From an uncultured Aquimarina sp. (GTDB taxonomy: Bacteria; Bacteroidota; Bacteroidia; Flavobacteriales; Flavobacteriaceae): a stretch of DNA of 64,000 nucleotides. The first letter of the stretch is position 1, and each line of letters starts with the position of its first letter. The position numbers and the translations under genes were made by a program. The notes under the pieces are model-generated. The model was not told the DNA's origin. It ran no database searches and saw only the letters and a list, made by a program, of their open reading frames with translations. This document shows, piece after piece, positions 35,692 to 45,090 of this stretch. The DNA is taken from the NCBI GenBank assembly GCA_947496355.1, contig CANMCO010000004.1, forward strand, positions 248,001-312,000, read 5' to 3'.

Positions 35692-35703
35692 AAAACGTTT
35701 TCG
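35692..35703 (-). promoter_or_regulatory. LacI-type operator candidate upstream of pfkA
   Basis: AAAACGTTTT (35692-35701) is a perfect palindrome, followed by CG. The core AAACGTTTTCG is identical over 11 bases to one upstream of susC at 44972-44982. Confidence 0.55.
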
Positions 35704-35835
35704 GTTGATAAATTCAGTATTTACTGACAGGAAAAGTATTATTTTAACACATATTCATATATTACGTTAAGAAAAGAGTAATATCTTAAAATAGACTTTT
35801 TTAAGGTTTTTATCTCCTAAGAATTATATAAAAAA

Positions 35836-35867
35836 CAAAAACGACCTGCCTAAGCAAGTCGTTTTCA
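35836..35867 (-). terminator. intrinsic terminator after the GH13 lipoprotein gene
   Basis: An inverted repeat (AAAACGAC..TGC and GCA.GTCGTTTT) with A-run and T-run ends lies between the gene ending at 35891 and pfkA. On the minus strand the stem runs into GTCGTTTTTG. Confidence 0.8.
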
Positions 35868-35890
35868 TAAATTAATATATCTATTTTTAT

Positions 35891-37276
35891 TTATTCCTGA
35901 ATAAGAATTTTGTATTCCCAAGCTTCAAGACTTTTTGAGTCGTCTGATTTCACTTCATAAGATTCTCCTGAAAGGTAGTCTTTGAACTTGCCCTCATACT
36001 CTGCAGAAAATTTCACTGATTCTTTCGTCATATTGGCTATGAACAATACAGTATTACCTTCTTTTTCCTTTTTGAATGCCAATACTTTATTATCATTAGA
36101 AGTCTTGATTCTCTCATATGAAGCTGCATTCTTGCCACCATGTAATGCCGGATTTGTGTTTTTAAGCTGCCCTAACTTTTTATACAAAGGGAAGAATTTT
36201 CCCTTCTTTTTAAGAATAGTATCTTTCTCAAAAAACAATAGTCTTTTATTCATATCATATTCCTGGCCAGAATATATCAATGGCATTCCTGGAACCAGAT
36301 AGGAAAGTGCTGCAAACATTTCTTTAGAATCGCCCATTCTTTCTTCTACTGTACCATTCCATGAGTTTTCATCATGATTAGAGGTAAAGTTCATTAGTAT
36401 ATCATCTTTTGCATACATCGTATCTATCTGCACCATTCTTTTGTCCCATTCCTTTACATTAGCTTTTCCTTTGGCAATATCATTCATTTTATGATGTGTA
36501 TCCCAGCTATACCCCATATCAAAAGCGCTTTCTAATAGTTCTGGCTTCCATCCTTCTGCAAGCATAAATATTGGTTTTATCTTTTTAAGTTCGGCAACCG
36601 TAGTATTCCAAAAATCTGTAGGTACCATTCCTGCCACATCACAGCGGAAACCATCAATATTTTCTTCTCTTAACCAATACATCATATCATTCTTCATCTG
36701 CTCTCGCATTTGTTGATTGTCATAATTAAGATCTGCAACATCGGTCCAATCTGTATCTACAGTATGTGTAATATTTCCATCCTTGTCTTTTGTATAGTAA
36801 TCAGGATGTTCTTTTAACCAAACATGATCCCAACCGGTATGATTTGCAACCCAATCCAGAATTACATAAATTCCGTTATCATGTGCAGTTTTAACCAATT
36901 CTCTAAAATCTTCAATAGTTCCAAATTCTGGATTTACCTTGGTATAATCTGATATCGCATAATAGCTTCCTAGAGTTCCTTTACTCTTTGTAGTAGAAAT
37001 TGGATAAATTGGCATTACCCAAAGAACCTTAACGCCTAATTGTTTAAGAATTGGAATATCTTTTGTGAATGCTTTAAACGATCCTTCCTCAGAGTATTGA
37101 CGAATATTGGCTTCATAGATAACAGCATTTTCCATCATTGCATCACTTACCGGAGTAAGCTCTTTTACTTCTTCTTTAATTTCAGTTTTGGTATTGCCTA
37201 ATGTATTCTCTGTTTTTGTCTTTCCGCATGAAAACAATATTCCCATTACAACAAGACTTAAAATTATCTTCTTCAT
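35891..37276 (-). CDS. GH13 alpha-amylase family lipoprotein
   Basis: A lipoprotein of 461 residues (signal IILSLVVMGILFSCGK). It is a compact GH13 alpha-glucosidase/amylase: VLDWVANHTGWDH (first conserved region), DGFRCDVAGMVP with the nucleophile Asp, ML AEGWKPE with the acid Glu, and FTSNHDENSWNG with the third carboxylate. A small beta domain ends the protein. It probably cleaves maltodextrins in the periplasm. It follows the larger GH13 gene by 27 bases, so the two are one transcript ending at the terminator near 35850. Confidence 0.9.
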   Translation of the reverse strand: MKKIILSLVVMGILFSCGKTKTENTLGNTKTEIKEEVKELTPVSDAMMENAVIYEANIRQYSEEGSFKAFTKDIPILKQLGVKVLWVMPIYPISTTKSKGTLGSYYAISDYTKVNPEFGTIEDFRELVKTAHDNGIYVILDWVANHTGWDHVWLKEHPDYYTKDKDGNITHTVDTDWTDVADLNYDNQQMREQMKNDMMYWLREENIDGFRCDVAGMVPTDFWNTTVAELKKIKPIFMLAEGWKPELLESAFDMGYSWDTHHKMNDIAKGKANVKEWDKRMVQIDTMYAKDDILMNFTSNHDENSWNGTVEERMGDSKEMFAALSYLVPGMPLIYSGQEYDMNKRLLFFEKDTILKKKGKFFPLYKKLGQLKNTNPALHGGKNAASYERIKTSNDNKVLAFKKEKEGNTVLFIANMTKESVKFSAEYEGKFKDYLSGESYEVKSDDSKSLEAWEYKILIQE

Positions 37277-37303
37277 TTTATAAAATTATATGTGGTTATT
37301 GGT

Positions 37304-39160
37304 TTATTGCAACTCTAATATCATTGATGTTTTTGCAGAAATATTAAAAGTCTCAGTAACATCAATGTTAGAATCAGTTATGATATCTTTTCCTGTTTTA
37401 TAGTCTTTTAATCCTTCTTTAAAACGAGAAACATCCAATTTTTGATCTTCGGTACTATTATTAATAACAACCATTACGCTTTTCTCATCATCATATCTAA
37501 AATATACATATACATTATCAAAAGGAATAAACTGTAATAGTTTTCCAGTATGAATAACTGGTGTGTTTTTCCTCCAATTAAGTACTTTTTTGGTAAAGGA
37601 GTGAAATGCCTCCTGATCACTGGTTCTTCCTTTTTTAGTTCCTGAAGGCAAAAAAGCACTTTGTTTGTCGTTAGACCATCCACCAGGAAAATCTCTTCTT
37701 ATATCACCATCTCCTTTTTTATCGCGATTACCAAGCATTCCAATTTCATCTCCATAATACATCTGCGGAATCCCACGAGTTGTAAACACTAAAGTCATGG
37801 CCATTTTATATTTATTAATGTCGCCCTGATAAATCTCATTGATACGATTGGTATCATGATTTCCTGCAAACAATAGAATATTATTAATATCCGGATATAA
37901 AAAGTCATTCGTAAAGTTATCATAGGCTTTGATCATGCCTTTATCCCAAGCTTTTTCATCTTCATTAAATATGACCATAAGTGCATCATGCAGTGTAAAG
38001 TCCATTACAGACGGTAAATACGAATTATAATTATCTAATGCCCCTATTTTACTATCCTTTTGCCAATATGCCATCTGGGCCTGATCATGCATCCATACTT
38101 CTCCAACAATATTAAAATTTGGATATTCATCCATAATAGCTTTGGTCCATTTGGCTATTCCTTCTTTGTCATTATAGGAATACGTATCTACTCTAAGTCC
38201 ATCTAAATCTGCATATTCTATCCACCAAATTGCATTTTGGATAATATAATTAAGCAGGAGTGGGTTACTTTGATTCATATCTGGCATTGTGGTATCAAAC
38301 CATCCATCCATACAACCTTTACTATCTACCTGAGATGCATTGATATCAAATTGAGTAGTCATTCTGTAATTACTACGTCTGAAACCTTCTGGCCATTGAT
38401 GAATCCATTCTTTTGTTGGCAAATCTTTTATCATCCAGTGTTTGGATCCCCAATGATTGGTCACATAATCCATTATGAGTTTCATATCCAATTTATGCAT
38501 TTCTGAAGCCAAACGCTTGTAATCCTCATTTGTTCCGTATCGTGGATCAATCTTATAAAAATCACTTTGAGCATACGTATGATAAGAAAACTCTGGCTCA
38601 TTATCTTCTAGCAATGGCGTACTCCACAATGCTGTAGCTCCTAAATCTTTTAAATAATCCAAATGATCTATCACCCCTTGTATGTCACCTCCGTGGCGTC
38701 CTCCTGGTTTGCTTCTATCTGCCTTTTCAGTGGTATCTGAGTGAGAATCATTATTAGAATCTCCGTTTGCAAATCGATCAGGCATGATTAAATACATCAC
38801 ATCACTACTATCAAACCCTTTTCGCTCTGCAGATTTTTCTTTTCTAGACTTAAATTCGTAAGGTCTTGAGAATGCAACCGTATCATTTTTAGTAAATCGT
38901 ATAGAGACTGTCCCTGGTTTTACATCTTTGGTATCAATAGTGACAAAAACATAATTTGGGTTTTCAGTTTTAGTGATATCATTTATAGTTATATCTTCAA
39001 TTTGAATGTCATACTTGGCAATATCTTTTCCGTAGCACATCAATTGCAATTCACTATTATGCATGCCACTCCACCAAAAAGGAGGTTCTATTTTTTCTAC
39101 CTGCCCATACGTGTATCCAAAAAGTAAACAGGAAAATAAGGTTATTAACTTGGTTTTCAT
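37304..39160 (-). CDS. GH13 cyclomaltodextrinase/neopullulanase (SusA-like)
   Basis: An exported protein of 618 residues; signal MKTKLITLFSCLLFGYTYGQ. Residues ~22-110 are the N-terminal domain of cyclomaltodextrinases (EPPFWWSGMHNSELQLMCYG). The catalytic barrel has KLIMDYVTNHWGSKH, DGLRVDTYSYND (nucleophile Asp), NIVGEVWMHD (acid Glu) and FAGNHDTNRINE. It hydrolyses maltodextrins or pullulan in the periplasm, as SusA does. No lipidated cysteine is at the mature end, so it may be soluble. A terminator separates it from the GH65 gene. Confidence 0.92.
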   Translation of the reverse strand: MKTKLITLFSCLLFGYTYGQVEKIEPPFWWSGMHNSELQLMCYGKDIAKYDIQIEDITINDITKTENPNYVFVTIDTKDVKPGTVSIRFTKNDTVAFSRPYEFKSRKEKSAERKGFDSSDVMYLIMPDRFANGDSNNDSHSDTTEKADRSKPGGRHGGDIQGVIDHLDYLKDLGATALWSTPLLEDNEPEFSYHTYAQSDFYKIDPRYGTNEDYKRLASEMHKLDMKLIMDYVTNHWGSKHWMIKDLPTKEWIHQWPEGFRRSNYRMTTQFDINASQVDSKGCMDGWFDTTMPDMNQSNPLLLNYIIQNAIWWIEYADLDGLRVDTYSYNDKEGIAKWTKAIMDEYPNFNIVGEVWMHDQAQMAYWQKDSKIGALDNYNSYLPSVMDFTLHDALMVIFNEDEKAWDKGMIKAYDNFTNDFLYPDINNILLFAGNHDTNRINEIYQGDINKYKMAMTLVFTTRGIPQMYYGDEIGMLGNRDKKGDGDIRRDFPGGWSNDKQSAFLPSGTKKGRTSDQEAFHSFTKKVLNWRKNTPVIHTGKLLQFIPFDNVYVYFRYDDEKSVMVVINNSTEDQKLDVSRFKEGLKDYKTGKDIITDSNIDVTETFNISAKTSMILELQ

Positions 39161-39210
39161 TTTTTTTGCTTTATCTAGATAAAATGTTTGTGTAATTCTT
39201 CATAGAAATA

Positions 39211-39245
39211 AATACCCCAAAAACAAAAGTCTTTGGGGTATATTA
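39211..39245 (-). terminator. intrinsic terminator after the GH65 gene
   Basis: Stem ATACCCCAAA/TTTGGGGTAT with a 10-base loop; on the minus strand it is followed by TTTATTTCT. It divides the transporter-phosphorylase operon from the GH13 operon. Confidence 0.8.
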
Positions 39246-39265
39246 ATTTTAGTCAATGCTATTGG

Positions 39266-41572
39266 TTAAACAGTTATTAAACTATCCGGAGAAATTTTAA
39301 ACTCCTTACCGCCTACATATATTACAAGTTCCTGATCTCCTTCTAAATTGAAAGAAGTTCCTTCTTGAGAGACATTAACTTTTAAAATTTGATTTCTGAA
39401 ATTCACATTAAAAGTATATCCTTTCCATTCTTTTGGGATTCTAGGCTCAAATGATAGCCTATCATTCTTGATTCGAAGCCCGCCAAATCCTTCAACAATA
39501 CTCATCCATGTACCTGCCATACTTGTGATATGCAATCCTTCTTCTACTTCTTTATTATAATCATCAAGATCCAATCTTGAAGTTCTTAAATAAAAAGTAT
39601 ATGCTTGATCCATTCTATCCAATGTTGCTGCCTGGATACTATGAACACAAGGTGAAAGAGAAGATTCATGAACAGTAAAAGGCTCATAGAAATCAAAATG
39701 CCTGGCTAATTCTTCTTTTGTAAATTGATCCTCAAACATGTAAAAACCTTGCAATGTATCTGCTTGTTTAATATAAGGAGAACGTAGTATTCTATCCCAG
39801 CTCCACTTTTGATTAATTGGTCTTTGAGACTTATCTAAGTCTTCTACTGAAATCAATTCTTTATCCAGGAACCCGTCTTGTTGCAAGTATACCTGATGTT
39901 TTTCAGAGTAAGGGAAATACATTTTCTCAGCAACTTTGGCCATTGCATTAATTTCTTCCTGATGCAAGTTCACCTTTTCAATAATTCTCTTATGATCGTT
40001 ACTATACTCTGTTTTTACCTTATTGATATTTTCAATACAATATTCTATACACCATTTAGCTAAATAATTCGTGTACCAGTTATTGTTAATATTATTTTCA
40101 TATTCATTAGGGCCTGTTACTCCTAAAATCACGTATTGATCCTTGTCTGTAGAAAACGTAGCTCGTTGGTGCCAGAAACGTGCTATAGCAATCATGACTT
40201 CTAATCCTTTTTCTGGAATATAACTATAATCACCGGTGTATCTAACATAATTATAAATTGCAAATGTCATTGCTCCGTTTCGATGTATTTCCTCAAAAGT
40301 TATTTCCCACTCATTATGACATTCTTCACCATTCATGGTTACCATTGGGTACAACGCTGCTCCATTAGTAAAGCCAAGTTTTTCTGCGTTCTCAATCGCT
40401 TTATCCAGATGATGATAACGATAGGTTAATAGGTTACGAGCAACAATCTGATCTTTGGTCGCCATATAAAACGGGATACAATATGCTTCGGTATCCCAAT
40501 AGGTACTTCCTCCATATTTCTCACCTGTAAATCCTTTTGGACCAATATTAAGTCTTGCATCTTTACCTAGATATGTTTGATTTAACTGAAAAATATTAAA
40601 TCGAATCCCCTGTTGGGCTTTTACATCTCCTTCGATAGCTATATCGGCCATCTCCCAAATTTTGGACCATGCTTTCTTTTGCAAATCTAACAATGCATCA
40701 AAACCAGATTCCGAAGCTTGTTTAAGTACCGCAGTACTTGCAGAGGCTAAGTCTTCTTTTTTATGATTAAGAGATACTGTATATCCTCCAAACTTTACAA
40801 TACTCGCTGTTTGGCCTTTAGAAACATCAACGGCATAGTTTAATTTTACATAGTTACTATTAGTTTCTACTTTAGGATAAATGTCTTTTGGATCATTTTC
40901 AACAAATATCTGATTTAACATACCCGTGCAAGCATGAAACTCTGTCTTCATTGTTTTAGATAAAATCTGTGCAGAATTTCCCTTGTGAGATAAATCGTAA
41001 GTATCCCAGAATTTATCATCCCAATTGGTATCTTCATTAGTAATTCCAGAATCAAGGTAAGGAGTAAAAGTTACTGTAGCATCTTGATTTACAGGAGTTA
41101 CTTCATATTTAATCGCTCCTACCTCATCCAAATCTAAACTAAGGAACCGTGTAGATTTTACAGAAACCTCAATATTATTCAATAAGATTACCGTAAAAGA
41201 ACGTTGATACCAACCTTCTTTCATGTTTAGCTCTCTTCTGAAATTAACTACTGATTTACATCTATATAAATCCAGTTTTTCTCCATTAATTTCAACATTA
41301 ATTCCTATCCAGTTTGGAGCATTAAGTACTTTAGCAAAATACTCTGGATATCCATTTTTCCACCAACCTACTCTAGTTTTATCTGGGTAATAAACTCCAG
41401 CAATATAACTTCCTTGAAAAGTAGGACCAGAATATGCTTCTTCAAAATTAGCTCTCTGTCCCATTGCTCCATTACCTATACTAAAAAGGCTCTCTGAGGA
41501 TTTAACTCTTTCTACATCAAACCCTTCTTCAATAATTGACCAGTTATCTGGTTTTATATAATCCTGATTCAT
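39266..41572 (-). CDS. glycoside hydrolase family 65 phosphorylase, probable maltose phosphorylase
   Basis: A cytoplasmic enzyme of 768 residues, full length for GH65. The N-terminal beta-sandwich (VKSSESLFSIGNGAMGQRAN) is followed by the alpha6/alpha6 barrel. The catalytic-acid motif MNGEECHNEWEITFEE is intact, and there is GFTGEKYGGSTYWDTEAYC for substrate and phosphate binding. It should split maltose with phosphate into glucose and beta-glucose 1-phosphate. Kojibiose or trehalose phosphorylase are alternatives, but the beta-phosphoglucomutase and maltodextrin context favours maltose. It is third in a transporter-mutase-phosphorylase operon. Confidence 0.9.
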   Translation of the reverse strand: MNQDYIKPDNWSIIEEGFDVERVKSSESLFSIGNGAMGQRANFEEAYSGPTFQGSYIAGVYYPDKTRVGWWKNGYPEYFAKVLNAPNWIGINVEINGEKLDLYRCKSVVNFRRELNMKEGWYQRSFTVILLNNIEVSVKSTRFLSLDLDEVGAIKYEVTPVNQDATVTFTPYLDSGITNEDTNWDDKFWDTYDLSHKGNSAQILSKTMKTEFHACTGMLNQIFVENDPKDIYPKVETNSNYVKLNYAVDVSKGQTASIVKFGGYTVSLNHKKEDLASASTAVLKQASESGFDALLDLQKKAWSKIWEMADIAIEGDVKAQQGIRFNIFQLNQTYLGKDARLNIGPKGFTGEKYGGSTYWDTEAYCIPFYMATKDQIVARNLLTYRYHHLDKAIENAEKLGFTNGAALYPMVTMNGEECHNEWEITFEEIHRNGAMTFAIYNYVRYTGDYSYIPEKGLEVMIAIARFWHQRATFSTDKDQYVILGVTGPNEYENNINNNWYTNYLAKWCIEYCIENINKVKTEYSNDHKRIIEKVNLHQEEINAMAKVAEKMYFPYSEKHQVYLQQDGFLDKELISVEDLDKSQRPINQKWSWDRILRSPYIKQADTLQGFYMFEDQFTKEELARHFDFYEPFTVHESSLSPCVHSIQAATLDRMDQAYTFYLRTSRLDLDDYNKEVEEGLHITSMAGTWMSIVEGFGGLRIKNDRLSFEPRIPKEWKGYTFNVNFRNQILKVNVSQEGTSFNLEGDQELVIYVGGKEFKISPDSLITV

Positions 41573-41579
41573 CGTACTG

Positions 41580-42242
41580 TCATACTTTTTTGGCCGAAAC
41601 CAAATTATTTATAAACTCTTCTTTTATTTCTGTAAAATCACTAAAAATATAATCTGCTTCATGCAACACTTTAGGGTCACCTATTCCTATACTTATCATA
41701 TTGGCTCTATTGGCTGCTTGAATTCCTGCCACTGAGTCTTCAAATACCACACAGTTTTCTGGTGAAATACCCAGTTCTTTTGCGCCTATTAGAAATACTT
41801 CTGGGTCTGGTTTTGCTTTAGACACATTAGTTCCATCCACAATAGCTTGAAACTTATCTGTTAACTGGACCTTATCCAAAATCACTCTAGCATTTTTACT
41901 AGCAGAACCTAAAGCTATAGCTTGTTCTTTTGAAATTAAACTATCCAAAACTCTTGGTACATCAGGTAAAATTTCTGAAGTATCCATTTTCGAGATATAC
42001 ACAAGGTATTCTTCGTTTTTTTTAGTCATTAATGTGGTAAATTCTTCTTCTGAAATGGTTTTATTTCCCCATTCTAATATTTTTTCTAAAGATCGTACTC
42101 GGCTAACTCCTTTTAGTTGTTCATTTTGTGCTGACGAAAAAGAAATACCTAAGCTATTGGCAAGATTTTGCCAAGCTAAAAAATGATATTTTGCAGTATC
42201 AACAATAACACCATCTAGATCAAATATAAATGCTTTCTTCAT
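41580..42242 (-). CDS. pgmB: beta-phosphoglucomutase
   Basis: A cytoplasmic HAD-family mutase of 220 residues converting beta-glucose 1-phosphate to glucose 6-phosphate. FIFDLDGVIVDTAKYHFLAW carries the nucleophile and acid Asp pair. LKGVSRVRSLEKIL is the cap-domain substrate loop, and AKPDPEVFL and VFEDSVAGIQAA are the remaining HAD motifs. It overlaps the transporter gene by one base and ends seven bases before the phosphorylase gene, so the three are translationally linked. Confidence 0.95.
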   Translation of the reverse strand: MKKAFIFDLDGVIVDTAKYHFLAWQNLANSLGISFSSAQNEQLKGVSRVRSLEKILEWGNKTISEEEFTTLMTKKNEEYLVYISKMDTSEILPDVPRVLDSLISKEQAIALGSASKNARVILDKVQLTDKFQAIVDGTNVSKAKPDPEVFLIGAKELGISPENCVVFEDSVAGIQAANRANMISIGIGDPKVLHEADYIFSDFTEIKEEFINNLVSAKKV

Positions 42243-43624
42243 TATTCTGCTATTTCTTTTGGGTTATAAGTTATTGCATCCCTGTTTGTAATCAACAAGT
42301 TACAAAAACCAGCTATTATTAAACTTATTCCTGCCACTATCATTGCATTGATGGTTTGATCACCTATAAGTTTATAAGCAAAATTAATACCTCCTATGGC
42401 TGCAATAATCTGAGGTATTACAATAAACATATTGAATATCCCCATAATCACTCCCATTTTCTTGGGATCTACTGAGCTTGAAAGCATGGCGTATGGCATA
42501 GATAATATACTTCCCCATGCAAAACCCACCAATGTGAATGAAAAAGTTAACCATTCTGGTGAAGGAATAAAATACATAGATATAAAACCTATACCTCCTA
42601 AAACCAATGATCCAAGATGCACTAACTTTCTATTAATTCTTTTCCTAGAAGTATAAAAAGTTAATATTAAAGCAAAAGCCATTGATGACAAACCATAAAT
42701 CCCCATATATCTACCTACATCATTAGAAGATTTTTGAAAAGCAGTGCTTGCCTCCTTAAAAGCTGCTGCAGATTCAGGGATATTCATGTTATATGCCGAC
42801 TCTATCGGTACAGGGGTTTTAAATACATGTTCTGTAAGTGCGGGGTTCGCTAGACTCCACATAGTAAAAAATGCAAACCAACTAAAAAACTGTATTAACC
42901 CCAGTTTTTTCATTGTTAGTGGCATACTCCCTATATTATTTAAAATATCAGGAATAAATTGATTCTTTTTCTTTTTCTCTCTTTCAAATTCTTCCATATC
43001 CTCAGGAGGATATTCTGTGGTTTTAAAAACTGTATAAAGAATACTAGCAAGAAAAACAACACCTCCGATTGCAAAAGCAACCTTTACTGACATAGGAACA
43101 ACTCCTGTAGGTGCAGAATCACTTACACCCATTTGAGAAACCGCCCATGGTAAGTTGCTTGCAACCCATGTTCCTATCCCTATTATTAATGTTTGTGTTA
43201 CAAATCCATAAGACCGTTGAGATTCTGGAAGCTTGTCTGCCACCAGTGCTCTAAAAGGTTCCATAGAAATATTGATAGATGCATCTAGAATCCATAAAAA
43301 CCCAGCTGCAACCCATAGAGCAGGAGAATGAGGTACTAAAAATAAAGCAATAGAACTTAAAATTGCGCCAATTAAAAAGTAAGGTCTACGACGACCCCAC
43401 CTTGGACTCCAGGTTCTATCACTAAGATAACCAATAATAGGTTGTACCAATAATCCGGTCAAAGGAGCTGCAATCCATAATAAAGGTATTGCATCTTTTT
43501 CTGCACCTAAAGTTTGGAAAATTCTGGACATAAATCCGCCTTGCAATGCAAAACCGAATTGAATTCCCAGAAAACCGAAACTCATGTTCCAAATTTCCCA
43601 GAAACTTAGCTTACGCTTGTTCAT
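42242..43624 (-). CDS. MFS sugar transporter, probable maltose importer
   Basis: An inner-membrane protein of 460 residues with about twelve membrane segments. It belongs to the glycoside/SLC45-like group: SFWEIWNMSFGFLGIQFGFA at the start, QPIIGYLSDRTWSPRWGRRR (loop 2-3 signature), and LPYAML-type segment SILSMPYAMLSSSVDPKKMG. It should bring maltose or short maltodextrins into the cytoplasm for the phosphorylase. It is the first gene of its operon. An inverted repeat, TGATAAG..CTTATCA, lies 25-46 bases upstream. Confidence 0.9.
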   Translation of the reverse strand: MNKRKLSFWEIWNMSFGFLGIQFGFALQGGFMSRIFQTLGAEKDAIPLLWIAAPLTGLLVQPIIGYLSDRTWSPRWGRRRPYFLIGAILSSIALFLVPHSPALWVAAGFLWILDASINISMEPFRALVADKLPESQRSYGFVTQTLIIGIGTWVASNLPWAVSQMGVSDSAPTGVVPMSVKVAFAIGGVVFLASILYTVFKTTEYPPEDMEEFEREKKKKNQFIPDILNNIGSMPLTMKKLGLIQFFSWFAFFTMWSLANPALTEHVFKTPVPIESAYNMNIPESAAAFKEASTAFQKSSNDVGRYMGIYGLSSMAFALILTFYTSRKRINRKLVHLGSLVLGGIGFISMYFIPSPEWLTFSFTLVGFAWGSILSMPYAMLSSSVDPKKMGVIMGIFNMFIVIPQIIAAIGGINFAYKLIGDQTINAMIVAGISLIIAGFCNLLITNRDAITYNPKEIAE

Positions 43625-43648
43625 TAAGTAAATTTTTTGAAATTACTA

Positions 43649-43711
43649 TGATAAGCGCGTACACTTATCAAAACTTATTTATTTAGTAGAAAGTGAAAAA
43701 TATAAGTTTTG
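43649..43711 (-). promoter_or_regulatory. inverted repeats upstream of the MFS transporter
   Basis: Two inverted repeats: TGATAAG/CTTATCA arms (43649-43670) and perfect 10-bp arms CAAAACTTAT/ATAAGTTTTG (43669-43678 and 43702-43711). The word TGATAAGCG recurs before the LacI-type gene (44830-44838). Function is unknown; regulator binding is likely. Confidence 0.4.
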
Positions 43712-43753
43712 ACTGGAGCCAAAGATATTATAATTTTTTAATTAAAAAGATCA

Positions 43754-44782
43754 CTACTTAGTTTTTTTTGTAGATTGCCTTTGAATTAAGCTGGTATCAA
43801 TAATAACTGTTCTATACTCTTCAGTAGCAGCCTCATCACCTTCTAATTTATCAATTAAAAGTTTTGCTGCTCTGACCCCCATGTCTTCTCCGTGTTGACT
43901 AATTGTTGTTAAACTTGGTATAAAATGTTTAGATAAAATCCCATCTGTAAATCCTATAATGGCAATATCATCTGGCACCTTCTTGCCTTGATTATTTAAA
44001 ACTTTCACAGCGGTAACTGCAAACAATTCATTTACGGCAAAAACCGCATCAATATCTTTATTCTTAAGAAAATCTGAAATTTCTGATTCACAATTATCAA
44101 TATCTTCTATTTTCAAGATCAGATCTTCTCTTTCGGGAACATCATAAGCCCTCAGTGCACGCAAATAACCATTCGTTCTTAGTTTCCCAACACTAATATA
44201 ATCTACAGTAGTAAGGATAGCAATTTTTTTACATCCAATAGATAACAAATGATTTGTAGCTGTTTGCGCTCCTTTAGAATCATCTATAATTACCTTATCA
44301 CATACTACTTCATCTATAATTCTATCAAAAAGAACAACGGGCATACCCTGACTCATGGTTTCTTCAATATGATGATAATCTTTTTTAAGTTGAGTTTCTT
44401 TGGCAACGGAAAGAATAAAGCCATCTGCGCTACCACTTGCAAGCATTTCTAAGTTAATTACTTCTTTATCAAAAGAGTTATTAGAAGAACAGATAATTAC
44501 ATTATACCCTTTTTCATTAGCTACCTTCTCTACTCCACCAATTACTGTAGTAAAGAAATGATGTACAATTTCTGGTATAATAACGCCAATGGTCTTTGTT
44601 TTTCTATTCTTAAGGCTTAACGCTATGTTATTAGGCTTATAATTATACAATTTAGCGAAAGCTTTTACCTTTTGTCGAGTGTCTAAACTTATCTCTACAC
44701 TATCTTTTAATGCCTTCGATACCGTAGAAATGGAAACATCCAGCTCTTTTGCAATTTGTTTTAAGGTAACTTTTTGTTTCAT
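43754..44782 (-). CDS. LacI family transcriptional regulator of the maltodextrin locus
   Basis: A cytoplasmic regulator of 342 residues. The helix-turn-helix and hinge (VTLKQIAKELDVSISTVSKA) are at the N-terminus. The periplasmic-binding-protein-like sensor has TKTIGVIIPEIVHHFFTTVI, DGFILSVAKET, VVLFDRIIDEV and IAIIGFTDG. It lies between the import operon and the divergent susC operon. AAACGTTT-type palindromes typical of LacI regulators occur upstream of susC and pfkA. Maltose or a phosphosugar is the likely effector. Bacteroides uses the unrelated SusR for this role. Confidence 0.94.
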   Translation of the reverse strand: MKQKVTLKQIAKELDVSISTVSKALKDSVEISLDTRQKVKAFAKLYNYKPNNIALSLKNRKTKTIGVIIPEIVHHFFTTVIGGVEKVANEKGYNVIICSSNNSFDKEVINLEMLASGSADGFILSVAKETQLKKDYHHIEETMSQGMPVVLFDRIIDEVVCDKVIIDDSKGAQTATNHLLSIGCKKIAILTTVDYISVGKLRTNGYLRALRAYDVPEREDLILKIEDIDNCESEISDFLKNKDIDAVFAVNELFAVTAVKVLNNQGKKVPDDIAIIGFTDGILSKHFIPSLTTISQHGEDMGVRAAKLLIDKLEGDEAATEEYRTVIIDTSLIQRQSTKKTK

Positions 44783-45090
44783 CTATTTTTATATTGAATT
44801 ATAACTACAAAAATTACGAAGAATCATTTTGATAAGCGTCAACGCAATTCATAGCTACTTATTTTATCCCTTAGTTTTTTTATCTAAACGTTAATATTTG
44901 CCGCGAAAATATGTCATATGGCCATAATTCCACTTAAAATTTTAACGAAATTTTAAAAGTTTTCCACACGCAAACGTTTTCGTAAGGTTTCGACTACACC
45001 TCTTTCAAAATTTAACACAAAATTTACATACATTGGTTGTCAGAAAGTGAAAATATAAGACTTAAAACAATCAAAAACTAATTTAATTTT
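44783..45090. other. 308-base divergent regulatory region of the sus locus
   Basis: It holds a LacI-type operator at 44969-44982, a weaker one (TAAACGTTAA, 44885-44894), and TGATAAGCGTCAACGC near 44830-44845 close to the regulator start. AGAAAGTGAAAATATAAG before susC resembles a block near 43688 before the transporter. No gene seen. Confidence 0.6.
44969..44982 (+). promoter_or_regulatory. LacI-type operator candidate upstream of susC
   Basis: CGCAAACGTTTTCG is a near-palindrome around AAACGTTT, 109 bases before the susC start. The core AAACGTTTTCG recurs before pfkA. Confidence 0.6.

Noticed and set aside
44885..44894. TAAACGTTAA as a second main LacI operator
   Set aside because: It lacks the TTTTCG flank shared by the two stronger sites, so I mention it only as a weak candidate.
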